DNA of 64,000 nt, taken from positions 186,001 through 250,000 of the forward strand of contig JADKGL010000029.1 in the NCBI GenBank assembly GCA_016722295.1, read 5' to 3'. Numbering within the stretch: the stretch's first letter is position 1; each line of letters opens with the position of its first letter. Shown piece by piece: positions 27,991 through 36,835 of this stretch. Source of the DNA: Saprospiraceae bacterium (GTDB taxonomy: Bacteria; Bacteroidota; Bacteroidia; Chitinophagales; Saprospiraceae). The notes under the pieces are model-generated. The model did not search any database. It saw nothing but the letters and a program-made list of their open reading frames with translations, and was not told the DNA's origin. Made by a program: the position numbers and the translations under genes.

Positions 27991-28126
27991 GACGTCTATT
28001 TGTTTTGGGCTTGATAGAGTAGGGGAGTTTGAAAAACTATTTCTCAAATTTACGACAATGTTCAATAGAATTCCAAAAGCTCAAACCTGCTATTTAGCCA
28101 CACTTTTGTCGAACTCAGGTTAGTGA
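27991..28126 (-). repeat. attC-like site (family B-like) with promoter
   Basis: Left GACGTCTATTTGTTTTGGGC and right TTTTGTCGAACTCAGGTTAGTG. It contains TAAATTTG (28045-28052) and TTTG (28074-28077) on the minus strand with 21-nt spacing, 98 bp from the start of the DUF1579-like gene. The left box has lost the AAC core seen at the matching site of the second copy. Confidence 0.75.
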
Positions 28127-28761
28127 ATGTTTTTTCTTGTCCAAATATATGCTCTTTCGGTTTGATGTTCAGTTTCATAAGGTTGCCGTTTAAGGATGTC
28201 AACAATTTCAAATCCTACTTCTTCAATTAATGCTTTTATCCTGTCAACTTCAAAAAATTGAAACTTTATATTTACTTCTTTATCTAAAAAGTTGTCGAGG
28301 TGTACGATTTCATTTCCAATATGAAAGCTAAACATAAATTCTCCTTTATCAACTAAAATACGGTGTACTTCTGTCAAAGCAGTTTTGATTTGACTATAAT
28401 CAAAATGCACAATTGCATAAAATGCAATTGCAGAACCCAAAGTATTTTCTTTATATTTTAGATTTAGTAGGTCAGCTTGTTCAAAATTGATTTTTGGATT
28501 GTGTCGTTTAGCAACTTTTACCATTTCGTCCGAAAGGTCAGTACCTATAACATTTTCAAGCCCACATTTGTAAATAAAATAAGTTGTCTGTCCTGGTCCA
28601 CAACCAAAATCTATTAGTTGCCCTTTATTTTTGTTTTGTTCGCAAAAAGCCGTCAATATAATCCTATCAAAATGTTTGTGGTCAAGTTCATTTAAGAATT
28701 TGTCAGCATAGTTTTCAGCGGTCTTGTTGTAACATTCAATAATATTTCTCTGTTCTTGCAT
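28120..28761 (-). CDS. Class I SAM-dependent methyltransferase
   Basis: This 213-aa protein has methyltransferase motif I (LIDFGCGPGQTTYFIYKCG), the acidic residue of motif II (VIGTDLSDEMVKVAKRHNP), INFEQADLLNL and SAIAFYAIVHFDYSQI. This is the SAM-binding Rossmann pattern of the Methyltransf_11/25 type. The substrate is unknown. Its stop codon lies inside the R' box of the attC-like site to the left, and it is a single-gene cassette. Confidence 0.87.
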   Translation of the reverse strand: MQEQRNIIECYNKTAENYADKFLNELDHKHFDRIILTAFCEQNKNKGQLIDFGCGPGQTTYFIYKCGLENVIGTDLSDEMVKVAKRHNPKINFEQADLLNLKYKENTLGSAIAFYAIVHFDYSQIKTALTEVHRILVDKGEFMFSFHIGNEIVHLDNFLDKEVNIKFQFFEVDRIKALIEEVGFEIVDILKRQPYETEHQTERAYIWTRKNIH

Positions 28762-28781
28762 ATCCGGTCTGTTGTAAAGTT

Positions 28782-28919
28782 ACCACTTATGTTCCGGCGC
28801 TTGGTGAAATTGCGAACTTCGGAACAGATTATTTTCTAGCAAAGTTAAAATTTCTTGCGAAATGTAAATGTGTAATTACTATAAAATTCACAATCTTGCA
28901 TACGCTTGTTGGTGGAAGT
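28782..28919 (-). repeat. attC-like site, divergent
   Basis: Left CCACTTATGTTCCGGCGC shares TTCCGGCGCTTGG with the site at 42013; the right end is GCATACGCTTGTTGGTGG. A TAACTTTG octamer is present on the minus strand near 28838 without a clear -33 element. The right end GTTGGTGG(A) is complementary, with G-T wobbles, to CCCGCTAAC of the next site, defining the alpha/beta hydrolase cassette. Confidence 0.6.
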
Positions 28920-28928
28920 GCTTATTTT

Positions 28929-29217
28929 CTATTTTTTTTCGTTTAAAAATATCTGAGCAAGTTTTGCAAATAGTTTTGGTTTTTCTCTAAATACCATGTG
29001 TGAGCAATTTGGAATTACACAAAATTGACTATTTAATATTGCATTTTTTATTTCAATTCCGTGTTCTAATGTATACATATCTCTGTCTCCATAAATAATC
29101 AAAGTTGGAATTTTAATTGCTTCTAAATCTGATTTCGGAAAATATTCTTCCGTAAACCACATTTGTCCAACTTCAGATATATATCTTTTCCAATTTTAAA
29201 AATCTTTTTTTCATTTC
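28929..29217 (-). pseudogene. C-terminal remnant of an alpha/beta hydrolase
   Basis: The open part reads MWFTEEYFPKSDLEAIKI, PTLIIYGDRDMYTLEHG and CSHMVFREKPKLFAKLA. This is the region carrying the acid (GDRD) and the catalytic His (CSHMV) of alpha/beta hydrolases. The frame continues upstream as NWKRYISEVGQ with a stop at about 29195, and then the cassette ends at 29256. The nucleophile elbow and the first 150 or more residues are missing, so the enzyme cannot work. Confidence 0.7.
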
Positions 29218-29255
29218 GTTTATTATTGATTCGTCTACGCGGTTCGGTCGTATTC

Positions 29256-29392
29256 CCGCTAACGGTTTTGGGATTTGCGAAGTGAGGAAAATCGAAGCAC
29301 AACTATTCTAAAAACCACAAATGTTGGTAGCGGCACGAATGTTCAAATTTAGTACTTTTGCTCTCATTTTGGCAAATATATTTTAGACTTTC
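29256..29392 (-). repeat. attC-like site (family A) with promoter
   Basis: Left CCGCTAACGGTTTTGGGATT and right TCATTTTGGCAAATATATTT. The right GTT core is eroded to TTT. The promoter is TAAATTTG (29344-29351) and TTTG (29373-29376) on the minus strand, 21-nt spacing. Confidence 0.75.
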
Positions 29393-29402
29393 GCCTATTT
29401 TA

Positions 29403-30032
29403 TTAATTTTTTAAATTTTGTTTTTGTCTTTCCATTACATCAGCCATAAGTTTTGCTCCAAGTTCATTACTTAATTGCAATTCATCAATTATATTTTTAA
29501 AGTCTTCCTCAGTTCTGTTTTGACTCAACTTAAATTGTGCATCAATTTTGATAATGCTTATTTCAAATCCTACAATACCATTTATCTGTTTTTGAACAGA
29601 AGGAGGTAATTTGTCCAATGAAACTGGGTTTTTAGAGTTTTGTTCATATCTGTCTGTTAAACGGCTAACTGATTTCCATAGTTCTTCTCCTTTTATCACT
29701 TTTATTTTCCCACTTATATGTATACTCAAATAATTCCAAGTTGGTGCATTTGGATGATTGTACCAAGAAGAAGATATATAGTGATTGATAGGTGATAGAA
29801 ATATAACCAATACATTTGGATTGTTTTCAAATTCTTGCCATTGTGGATTAGCTTTTGAAATGTGACCTGCTAATATTTTTTCTGACTTTTCATTTTCTTC
29901 TAATTCTAAAGGAATATGTGTTCCTGTTGGAAATGCTGAACCATTAGTAATTAAAGTAGCAAAGCCATTTTCTTTTATAAATTGTTCAATAATTTTGTAG
30001 TCGGTAATTTCGAATGTTTTAGGTATATGCAT
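29403..30032 (-). CDS. PaiB-family FMN-binding protein
   Basis: This 209-aa protein begins MHIPKTFEITDYKIIEQFI and contains FATLITNGSAFPTGTHIPL, GHISKANPQW, YISSSWYNHPNAPTWNYLSI and ENGIVGFEI-like NGIVGFEISI. These match the PaiB/FMN-binding negative transcriptional regulator family at usual length (about 205 aa). PaiB was described as a repressor of protease and sporulation genes in Bacillus, while the fold is a flavin-binding split barrel. Its role here is unknown. A gene fragment follows upstream. Confidence 0.85.
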   Translation of the reverse strand: MHIPKTFEITDYKIIEQFIKENGFATLITNGSAFPTGTHIPLELEENEKSEKILAGHISKANPQWQEFENNPNVLVIFLSPINHYISSSWYNHPNAPTWNYLSIHISGKIKVIKGEELWKSVSRLTDRYEQNSKNPVSLDKLPPSVQKQINGIVGFEISIIKIDAQFKLSQNRTEEDFKNIIDELQLSNELGAKLMADVMERQKQNLKN

Positions 30033-30035
30033 AAT

Positions 30036-30255
30036 TTAATGTCTTTCAATTTTACAAATAAAACAACAGGCTTCAGAATTTCTCGCGTGTAGAAAATCTT
30101 TATCTTTTTCAGTCTCAAGAATTTCTACTATTAAATTACCATCATCAAGATTTCCCACTAATTTGGTATAAATCATTTTTTGTTCTTTATTGTATCCAAC
30201 TAGAGAAAGTTGAAAATTTTCTTTGTCTGCTTTTAGCTCAGGTGGAGTATTCTAT
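30036..30255 (-). pseudogene. C-terminal fragment of an unknown gene
   Basis: An open minus-strand frame without a start codon reads PPELKADKENFQLSLVGYNK, MIYTKLVGNLDDGNLIVEIL and NSEACCFICKIERH before a stop at 30036. It looks coding (charged, no stops) and may be the tail of a gene whose beginning was lost. I do not recognise the family. Confidence 0.4.
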
Positions 30256-30259
30256 AGTT

Positions 30260-30883
30260 TTATTTTACTGGTTCTCTTAAGATCGTTTTTAGCTTATCTG
30301 ATTCTGTTTTTCTGAAATCTGATAAATATATTTCATGATGAAATCCATTTTTGGTAAGAGCGTTTGTCTCACAAAAATTCTGAATTTGTTTTAAGGTTGC
30401 AGGTTCGGTAGAAAAAGGTCCAAGGTGTAACATTTGAACACATTTACCTTCTGTCATTTCATGAAATTCAATATGTTTCGCAAGTTGAATACCCTTTTTG
30501 GACAATACTGTTTCTTTCGCTTTTTCAAGTTCTTGTTTAGTAACGAAGTCGGGAAGTCTAATAAGCAGTCTATATTCCCATTCGCTTCTTGGAACTTCGA
30601 CAGTAGTTGTAACCATATCTTTCCCGGTATATTTCGCTTCGTCAAACCACCAAAGTCCTTCCAATTTTGAAACCACAAAATCCTTATCGATCGCTTTATA
30701 AATAAACTTTAATGTATAAGCTGTTGAATATAATGCTTCAATGTTGTCTGAAAACGGTTTATCATTTGGGTCGCCTTTACCACAAATGGAAATGAATTGA
30801 GCAACTTCAATTTGAACCAATTCTGGTTTGGTTTTAGCTGTATAATAAGTCTTATACTTTTTTGTCAAATCTAATTTATCCAT
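30260..30883 (-). CDS. GyrI-like small-molecule-binding protein
   Basis: This 207-aa protein begins MDKLDLTKKYKTYYTAKTKP and has FISICGKGDPNDKPFS, LEGLWWFDEAKY and EFHEMTEGKCVQMLHLGPFS. These are features of the stand-alone GyrI-like (AraC-binding-domain, SHS2) family in Bacteroidota and Firmicutes. Relatives bind cationic compounds and some hydrolyse toxic small molecules. It has no DNA-binding domain. No attC-like site separates it from the PaiB gene, so both may belong to one old cassette. Confidence 0.82.
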   Translation of the reverse strand: MDKLDLTKKYKTYYTAKTKPELVQIEVAQFISICGKGDPNDKPFSDNIEALYSTAYTLKFIYKAIDKDFVVSKLEGLWWFDEAKYTGKDMVTTTVEVPRSEWEYRLLIRLPDFVTKQELEKAKETVLSKKGIQLAKHIEFHEMTEGKCVQMLHLGPFSTEPATLKQIQNFCETNALTKNGFHHEIYLSDFRKTESDKLKTILREPVK

Positions 30884-31062
30884 GATTTTAATTTAGTAAT
30901 ATTTGGTAAATTTCTTAATAATTTGGCAATAATTGTTGTCTTATGTAAAATTTTAAACTGAGTCTGCATTAAATTATTTTTTTGGAGTATGCATTGCTTA
31001 TAATTTTTAATTTTTAAGTCGTTGAGAAATTGTTTGTAGGTTCGTTGTTTTTTGTCCGTTTA

Positions 31063-31532
31063 TTAGTCCCATATTTGAGGTCTTTCAAGCCCAATTGTTC
31101 GTAAATTTGAAAGCAGTTGTCCAGTGTGAACTACCTCGTGATACGCAATTCGTTGTAGATAATCTTCAAGTTTTCTGCGTTGTCCTTTTTCTGTGCGAAT
31201 AATTTCAATTGTTGAAAAGTCTGTCGGACTGAATTCTTTTATCGTTTCTATAAAAGCCATGCGAAATGGTTTGGCAAAATCAAGCTCAGCTTGCAAGTCT
31301 GTTTATGCTCTGGTAGCCCAAGGTGAAACATAGTCGCCTAAATTTCCTCTTCTATTAACTATCACATGAAATAAGTGTTCACCTTCTAAAACGTGTCTTG
31401 CTATCTCAAGGCATTTCATTGCATTACTTTCGGTTCTCCAAAAATAATTTTCTTTAGTAATCCCTTTCCAAAGTTTTATACTTCATCTTCTAATTTCTTC
31501 AAAGTTAAGTATTATAATTTCATGCTGTGTCA
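31063..31532 (-). pseudogene. DinB-family protein, interrupted by two stop codons
   Basis: Minus-strand frame from ATG at 31532 reads TQHEIIILNFEEIRR-stop-SIKLWKGITKEN. It continues with CLEIARHVLEGEHLFHVIVN, SPWATRA-stop-TDLQAELDF and YHEVVHTGQLLSNLRTIGLE. The histidines expected for DinB metal binding (GEHLFHV, HEVVHTGQ) are kept, and the length (about 155 codons) is normal. The breaks are substitutions (for example CGA to TGA), not indels, so this looks like real decay. Confidence 0.75.
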
Positions 31533-31577
31533 TAATTCAATTTGTAAGTTTGTAATTTTGGGTTTTTTCGATACAAT

Positions 31578-31710
31578 GACCGATAACGGTCTGGGGCTTG
31601 GGGAAGAAGCGGATTTCGAAACACTAAACTGCCTATCTGAACTTGATAGGAAGCATAAAGTTTCATTTAAGCACTGAACCCGATTTTTTGACAAACTCCT
31701 GTTGTGCGTT
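31578..31710 (-). repeat. attC-like site, divergent
   Basis: Left CGATAACGGTCTGGGGCTTG and right TTTTTTGACAAACTCCTGTTGTGCG keep the arm layout over 133 bp, but the inner stem is weak and no promoter motif is present. The right end GTTGTGCG nearly complements CGAACAAC at 34248-34255, the other end of the MBOAT cassette. Confidence 0.6.
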
Positions 31711-32754
31711 CGTGCTATTGTTGCTTTCTACTATTTCACTTTTGATATTGTCCGCTATTATTTTTGAGGCAACAGGTGACCAATGAGTGTCATCGTAGAA
31801 ATAAATATCTTGTTCATATTTTATTTTTGAAGCTAAAATTTCCTTTGCATCTATATATATATAATCTTTAGTTGTAGCTTTCAGAAGGTTAAAGAATATA
31901 GGTTTTGTAAGGTCCTTTTTTTCGGTAATATAATCATAATATAAATCGTATTTATCAGGGGTGGGTAATACAATTAATTTAATATTTCTTTGACGGAGTT
32001 TCTGATCTATTGTATTCAATAATATGTTTAAACTCTCAATATTTTCTTTTACATTATTTTTGTCAGTTGATTTAAGTTCTTTATGATAAAAAAGTAATTT
32101 ATTTGAATTATTGCTAAATAAAGAATGAGTATTTAGTTCAATATTATAAACTGTTTCGTTTGAAAGATAATTCTTCTGAAAGAAGAATTTAGGTATGTGG
32201 TAGAGCGGAAATTTTACTGTGGCTTTGGAAAAAAAATTGTAAGAATAGTCAACCTCTTTTATTTTATGATTAAAAATTAATGAATCAATTTCACAGAGCA
32301 TTATTTTGTCATTTATGCGAATGTTTTTGGTATTGTTAATAATATTTCTTTCGACATTTTGAAGTATTACATATTCTACATTATAGGTGTCAAAAAAATC
32401 TCCATTTGCTAAATTTATCAATGTTTGAATTTGATTATTTGAAATAAATCTGTCTACATGTAAAACACTAAAGTCATTAGCTAATATATTTTTGTAACCA
32501 AAACCGGCCTGTTCAGAGAATGAGTCACCAATAGTTAATATTTTATATTTATTCTTTTTAGTATTTGACAATTTATCAAATTTCTCGTTTATAGAAAGTT
32601 GAAATTTAGTGCGATAGCCATTGTAAATATTTGGTATATAGCCAATCCTTAAAAGGTCAGGGGATTCAGTGTCACTATAAAGAATTATTGATATAAAATA
32701 CAATAGTATAAATGGTGCAAAAAAAAATGATGTCTTATATATAAATTTCCTCAT
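31663..32754 (-). CDS. AlgX/AlgJ-like SGNH hydrolase-fold protein
   Basis: This 363-aa protein has one N-terminal membrane anchor (FFFAPFILLYFISIILY), the SGNH nucleophile motif ILTIGDSFSEQAG (Ser in GDSF), and the Asp/His pair near the C-terminus in YFYDDTHWSPVASKII. The pattern matches AlgJ/AlgX-like acetyltransferases that work with a membrane-bound O-acyltransferase to acetylate exopolysaccharide. It follows the MBOAT gene by 3 bp. Its last codons lie inside the attC-like site. Confidence 0.82.
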   Translation of the reverse strand: MRKFIYKTSFFFAPFILLYFISIILYSDTESPDLLRIGYIPNIYNGYRTKFQLSINEKFDKLSNTKKNKYKILTIGDSFSEQAGFGYKNILANDFSVLHVDRFISNNQIQTLINLANGDFFDTYNVEYVILQNVERNIINNTKNIRINDKIMLCEIDSLIFNHKIKEVDYSYNFFSKATVKFPLYHIPKFFFQKNYLSNETVYNIELNTHSLFSNNSNKLLFYHKELKSTDKNNVKENIESLNILLNTIDQKLRQRNIKLIVLPTPDKYDLYYDYITEKKDLTKPIFFNLLKATTKDYIYIDAKEILASKIKYEQDIYFYDDTHWSPVASKIIADNIKSEIVESNNSTNAQQEFVKKSGSVLK

Positions 32755-32757
32755 TGC

Positions 32758-34194
32758 TTAAAATTGAAAATAAAGAAATTGTTGTTCTTTACCAGCAAAC
32801 CAAAATATAGCAATTATAATGGCATAGTATAGAGCATATCTAAATGGGCTTTTCCACTTTAATCCTAATTTACCGATAGCATATTGCTCTTCTCTACCCA
32901 CCCACTCAATCAACATAAAAATGACTAACAATATAACAAGATAATAAGGTCGGATTGCTGGAATACTAAATAATGATTTTGAAAAAATACCTAAAACATA
33001 AGAAGTTGCATGTGTCATGCTTTCTGCTCTGAAAAAAATCCATGCAAAAACTGCCAGAGCAAAAGTAATTGACATTTGGACTAATTCTTTTGTAGTCGGA
33101 AATAAGTTTCCTTGCGCAACTGTTTCCAAGTTATTTCTGTTTGTTTTCATAATGATGGACGGCATAATAAAAAGGGCATTCAATGCGCCCCAAACTATGA
33201 AAGTCCAATTCGCACCGTGCCAGAATCCACTAACTATAAAAATGATAAATGTATTGCGAACACGCATCCAATTGCCTCCTTTGCTTCCGCCCAATGGGAT
33301 ATACAAGTAATCTTTAAACCAAGACGAAAGCGAAATATGCCAACGTCTCCAAAATTCAGCGATGTCTCTAGAAAAATATGGAAAAGCAAAGTTTCGTAAT
33401 AAGTCAATTCCAAAAAGTCTTGCAGTACCTAAAGCTATGTCTGAATAACCTGAAAAATCTCCATAAATCTGAAACGTGAAAAATAGTGCTCCTAAAACTA
33501 AAGTACTTCCTGAATGGTCGGTAGAATTATTAAAAATTTGGTTAGCATATTCTGCACAATTATCTGCGATTACAATTTTCTTAAAAAGTCCCCACAGTAT
33601 TTGTCGTAAGCCATCAACTGCTTTTGTGTAGTCAAAAATTCTTTCTTTTTTTATTTGAGGTAATAAGTGAGTTGCTCTTTCTATTGGTCCAGCAACTAGT
33701 AAAGGAAAGAAACTTACAAAAACTGCATAATCAACAAAGCTTTTTTCTGCTTTGATTCTGTCCTTGTAGATATCTATTACATACGAAAGTCCATGAAAGG
33801 TGTAGAATGAAATACCGACCGGAAGAATAATATTTAGTGTACTCGGATTGACTTTTAATCCCAAATGAGAAATGGCATCTGAAAAAGATTCAGCAAAAAA
33901 GTTATAGTATTTAAAAACCGCAAGAAAGCCAAGGTTTATAATTACACTTAACCAAAACCAAAATCGTTTCCATTTTTGATTTTCCGCACTCTGCATTTTC
34001 AATCCTGTGAAATAGTCAAGAAGTGTTGAAAACATTAGCAAAAACATAAAACGCCAGTCCCAACAAGCATAAAAAAAGTAACTTGCTACTAGCAACAAGA
34101 AATTTTGAAGTTGCAGGCTTTTGTTTGTTGCGAACCAATAGAAAATAAAAACTATAGGTAAGAAAATTACAAATTCAATTGAATTAAAAAGCAT
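32758..34194 (-). CDS. MBOAT family O-acyltransferase (AlgI/DltB-like)
   Basis: This 478-aa polytopic protein has at least nine hydrophobic segments. MBOAT hallmarks are PVGISFYTFHGLSYVIDIYK, EFWRRWHISLSSWFKDYLYI and SGFWHGANWTFIVWGALNAL, which holds the catalytic-region His. It would move acyl groups across the membrane for the SGNH partner. This is the largest two-gene cassette in the window (about 2.5 kb). The upstream attC-like site has a promoter at 34298-34330, 104 bp from the start. Confidence 0.92.
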   Translation of the reverse strand: MLFNSIEFVIFLPIVFIFYWFATNKSLQLQNFLLLVASYFFYACWDWRFMFLLMFSTLLDYFTGLKMQSAENQKWKRFWFWLSVIINLGFLAVFKYYNFFAESFSDAISHLGLKVNPSTLNIILPVGISFYTFHGLSYVIDIYKDRIKAEKSFVDYAVFVSFFPLLVAGPIERATHLLPQIKKERIFDYTKAVDGLRQILWGLFKKIVIADNCAEYANQIFNNSTDHSGSTLVLGALFFTFQIYGDFSGYSDIALGTARLFGIDLLRNFAFPYFSRDIAEFWRRWHISLSSWFKDYLYIPLGGSKGGNWMRVRNTFIIFIVSGFWHGANWTFIVWGALNALFIMPSIIMKTNRNNLETVAQGNLFPTTKELVQMSITFALAVFAWIFFRAESMTHATSYVLGIFSKSLFSIPAIRPYYLVILLVIFMLIEWVGREEQYAIGKLGLKWKSPFRYALYYAIIIAIFWFAGKEQQFLYFQF

Positions 34195-34246
34195 TTTTTA
34201 TGTCGATTCTAAAAATTGATTAATTGAACTCTAGTTTTTTTAGCAT

Positions 34247-34380
34247 GACGAACAACGGTTTTGACTTGCCGAAGTGCGATTTTAAATTACTAATGCTCAA
34301 ATTTACGATATTGTTCAATAGAATTCCAAATGCTCAACTTTGCAGTTCTTTTTCATTTTTGGCAAACCCTTGTTAGCAAC
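34247..34380 (-). repeat. attC-like site (family B-like) with promoter
   Basis: Left CGAACAACGGTTTTGACTTG and right TTTTGGCAAACCCTTGTTAGC. The promoter is TAAATTTG (34298-34305) and TTTG (34327-34330) on the minus strand, spacing 21. Confidence 0.82.
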
Positions 34381-34386
34381 AGTATT

Positions 34387-35130
34387 TTAGGAAAAGAGTT
34401 GATTGTCTCTCTCATTACCAAACTTTTTTGCTGATTCAACCATATACATCTTCTTACAATTAGGGCACAAAAGGTAGTATTCAAAATAATATTCTTGGTT
34501 TGGCTTTAAACTTTTTTTCTTGGTCTGCTTTTTTATTACTGGTGTGTTACATTTCCTACAAATGTCACCTTCATTTAATATCTTACCTTTATTGTAAGAA
34601 TGGTTTTCTAGTTCAGGATTTTCCGAATTACTTGTCGTTTCAGAGGTAGACTCATATCCAAAATCTTCAAGAAGTTCTTTGCCATTTAGAGCAATATCCG
34701 CTAATTCGTCACACCTTTCATTTTCAGTATGTCCATCGTGTCCTTTAACCCAATTGAATGTTACGCTTTTCTGTTTTGAAATTAAGTCTAATAATTTTTC
34801 CCATAAGTCATAGTTGCTTGCTTTTACACTTCTTGTCCTAAACCAATTTTTAGATTTCCATCTTTCTGCCCAACCTTTGGAAATTCCATCTACAACATAT
34901 TTAGAGTCTGAATAAATATTAATAATTGAAGGCTTTTTCAATTGTTCTAAACCAAAAATTATTCCCATTAATTCCATTCGGTTATTTGTTGTCAATAAGT
35001 AACCTTGACTAAATTCTTTTTTGTGTCCTTTATAAGTCATTATAACTCCAAAGCCGCCTTTGCCTGGATTTGGCTCTGCTCCACCGTCTGTGTATATATT
35101 TACTTCTGGAAATTTATCTTCTGTTTTCAT
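34387..35130 (-). CDS. rnhA: Ribonuclease HI with C-terminal zinc-ribbon-like extension
   Basis: From ATG at 35130 the protein is 247 aa. Residues about 1-150 are RNase HI with the catalytic acids in VNIYTDGGAEPNPGKGGFG (Asp), NRMELMGIIFGLE (Glu), IYSDSKYVVDGI (Asp) and DELADIAL (Asp). It hydrolyses RNA in RNA-DNA hybrids. The C-terminus carries two CxxC pairs (ICRKCNTPV, LLCPNCKKMY) that look like a zinc ribbon, unusual for RNase HI, whose normal extra domain is N-terminal. Longer start calls only translate the attC-like site. Confidence 0.88.
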   Translation of the reverse strand: MKTEDKFPEVNIYTDGGAEPNPGKGGFGVIMTYKGHKKEFSQGYLLTTNNRMELMGIIFGLEQLKKPSIINIYSDSKYVVDGISKGWAERWKSKNWFRTRSVKASNYDLWEKLLDLISKQKSVTFNWVKGHDGHTENERCDELADIALNGKELLEDFGYESTSETTSNSENPELENHSYNKGKILNEGDICRKCNTPVIKKQTKKKSLKPNQEYYFEYYLLCPNCKKMYMVESAKKFGNERDNQLFS

Positions 35131-35148
35131 ATAAGGTAGTCGGTAATT

Positions 35149-35287
35149 GCCACTAACGGTTTGGGGCTTGGCATAGTGGGAGAAATCGAAGCACAAATGT
35201 TCAATAAACCATTAATGTTGATAGAAGTACTAATGCCCAAATTTAGCATTTCTGCTCCCATTTTGGCAAACCCATGTTATGTGCTGC
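35149..35287 (-). repeat. attC-like site (family A) with promoter
   Basis: Left CCACTAACGGTTTGGGGCTT and right CCATTTTGGCAAACCCATG followed by TTATGTGC. Promoter TAAATTTG (35238-35245) and TTTG (35267-35270), spacing 21, 108 bp from the RNase HI start. Its right end GTTATGTGC exactly complements GCACATAAC at 36061, the two ends of the methyltransferase cassette. Confidence 0.88.
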
Positions 35288-35295
35288 CTTTTTTA

Positions 35296-36036
35296 TTATT
35301 TAGTTATTCGTCCTATTCGTAAAAGAAGTGGAAAATGAACTTCTTTAGTAAGTTCGTTGCTCCAATGCTGTTCAATATCTTTTTGCAATATATCAATTGG
35401 ATTGTAATTGTTCTTTTTGATAAAATGTTTTACGGCTGACCAAGTATTCAAATATCCGATTAAATGTTCTAATGTCCAATTTTGACTATTTACAAAATTT
35501 GGGGTTTGAATTTCGTCAAACGGAAAGGGAATAGTCGTATAATTTTCGTCAATATATTTTCTTTCTTTGTCCCAATATGAACCTATTATATTCGTGTAAA
35601 AATCTGTAATAAGATTGTCAATTTGTTCATTAATCTTTACTCGACTATAACCAACTACACAAAGTAAAGCGTTGTTTTTTACTGTTCGTTTTACTTCTGC
35701 GTAAAACTTGTCAAAGTCAAACCAATGAATGGCTTGTGCAACAACAATTAAGTCAAATTTTCCGTTGTCGAAATTTGTTGTTTCAGCTGGTTGAACAGAA
35801 TAACATATATTTTTGGCTTTTATGGCATTGTCAATTTGTGCTTGGCTAATATCTGTAGCAAAAACATTTTCAAAAATTTTGGCTAATTCACAAGCTACTT
35901 GTCCATTTCCCGTTCCACAATCCCAAGAGTTTTTTTTGTTCGGTAAAATAGAGTTCAGATATTCAAAAAAGTCACTCGGATATTTCGGGCGATATTTTGC
36001 GTATTTGTCCGAATTTGTTGAAAAATTATCTTTCAT
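35296..36036 (-). CDS. Class I SAM-dependent methyltransferase
   Basis: From ATG at 36036 this is a 246-aa protein beginning KDNFSTNSDKYAKYRPKYPS, the usual opening of the Bacteroidota and Firmicutes Methyltransf_11 family (often annotated as ubiE-like or trans-aconitate methyltransferase). Motif I is SWDCGTGNGQVACELAKIF, then FATDISQAQID and VVAQAIHWFDFDKFY. The longer in-frame start at 36066 would reach into the attC-like site. Substrate unknown. Confidence 0.87.
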   Translation of the reverse strand: MKDNFSTNSDKYAKYRPKYPSDFFEYLNSILPNKKNSWDCGTGNGQVACELAKIFENVFATDISQAQIDNAIKAKNICYSVQPAETTNFDNGKFDLIVVAQAIHWFDFDKFYAEVKRTVKNNALLCVVGYSRVKINEQIDNLITDFYTNIIGSYWDKERKYIDENYTTIPFPFDEIQTPNFVNSQNWTLEHLIGYLNTWSAVKHFIKKNNYNPIDILQKDIEQHWSNELTKEVHFPLLLRIGRITK

Positions 36037-36059
36037 TTTTTGAGTGTCATCTTTAAGGT

Positions 36060-36201
36060 TGCACATAACGGTTCTGGGCTTTGCGAAGTTGGAGGAAATC
36101 GAAGCTCAAATGTTCTGTTTTGCACCAATGCTAAATAGAATTACTAATGTTCAATTTAGCACTTCTGCTCCCATTTTGGCAAACCCTTGTTAGCTGCTGC
36201 T
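36060..36201 (-). repeat. attC-like site (family A)
   Basis: Left GCACATAACGGTTCTGGGC and right TTTTGGCAAACCCTTGTTAGC. The -7 element is TAAATTGA, one shifted match, with TTTG at the normal spacing, so the promoter is weaker than in sister sites. The right end GTTAGCTGCT exactly complements AGCAGCTAAC at 36847-36856. Confidence 0.85.
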
Positions 36202-36222
36202 TTTTGTAATCGATTTTGTTGT

Positions 36223-36829
36223 TTACCAAAATTTCCACCATTCTTTTTTGTTTTCAGTCGTCTTCTGACTTTTTATGTTTACATATAGTTTATCAAACTG
36301 TTCCGCAAGTTTTATGTATTCGTCAGCCCAACCATTTGATAAAGATATTTCTTGGAATGTCGAAGTCGGTGCAAATTCCATATTAAGTTTGTCCAATGTA
36401 TCAAAGTCGCAAAATTTAATTTTTTCAATGTCTGCATTCAAGTCCATTAAAAATTCATTGCCGTTGTCATAACCTGCCCAAACTGTATCTGTTTCATCTA
36501 TTGTCCAACTTTTAATAGTTTCTAAAATATGTTTTATTTTTTGGAAGTCAATATAAAATGGAATTTTGTCTACAAAAAGTTTATAAGTTTCAGCATCTGA
36601 TTTTTCATATAACTTTGTCAAAGTTTTTTTTCGTGTAGTCAAATGAAGTTAGTCTTTTAGAAATTAATTCTATGTCTTGAAGTTTGTTTGAAATTAGTGA
36701 CCAAGTTGTATCCAAGCAGTCTCCAAAAACATCTATTTCTTTTGGTCTATTATTTCTACAATTTCCGTCAATGTCGCTACCATACGAATTGTAAATTTTC
36801 ATTTTCTCTATGTTTAATCGGTCTGTCAT
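36223..36829 (-). CDS. Unknown protein, reading frame broken by a homopolymer indel
   Basis: Two overlapping frames (36605-36829 and 36223-36642) join into one protein of about 201 aa if one base is removed from the T8 run at 36624-36631. The junction then reads LTSFDYTKKTLTKLYEKSDAE. The N-terminus is MTDRLNIEKMKIYNSYGSDI and the C-terminus KKEWWKFW. It is acidic and probably cytoplasmic. It is flanked by perfectly complementary cassette ends. I do not recognise the family. Real frameshift or sequencing error cannot be separated here. Confidence 0.65.
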
Positions 36830-36835
36830 AAAGTA

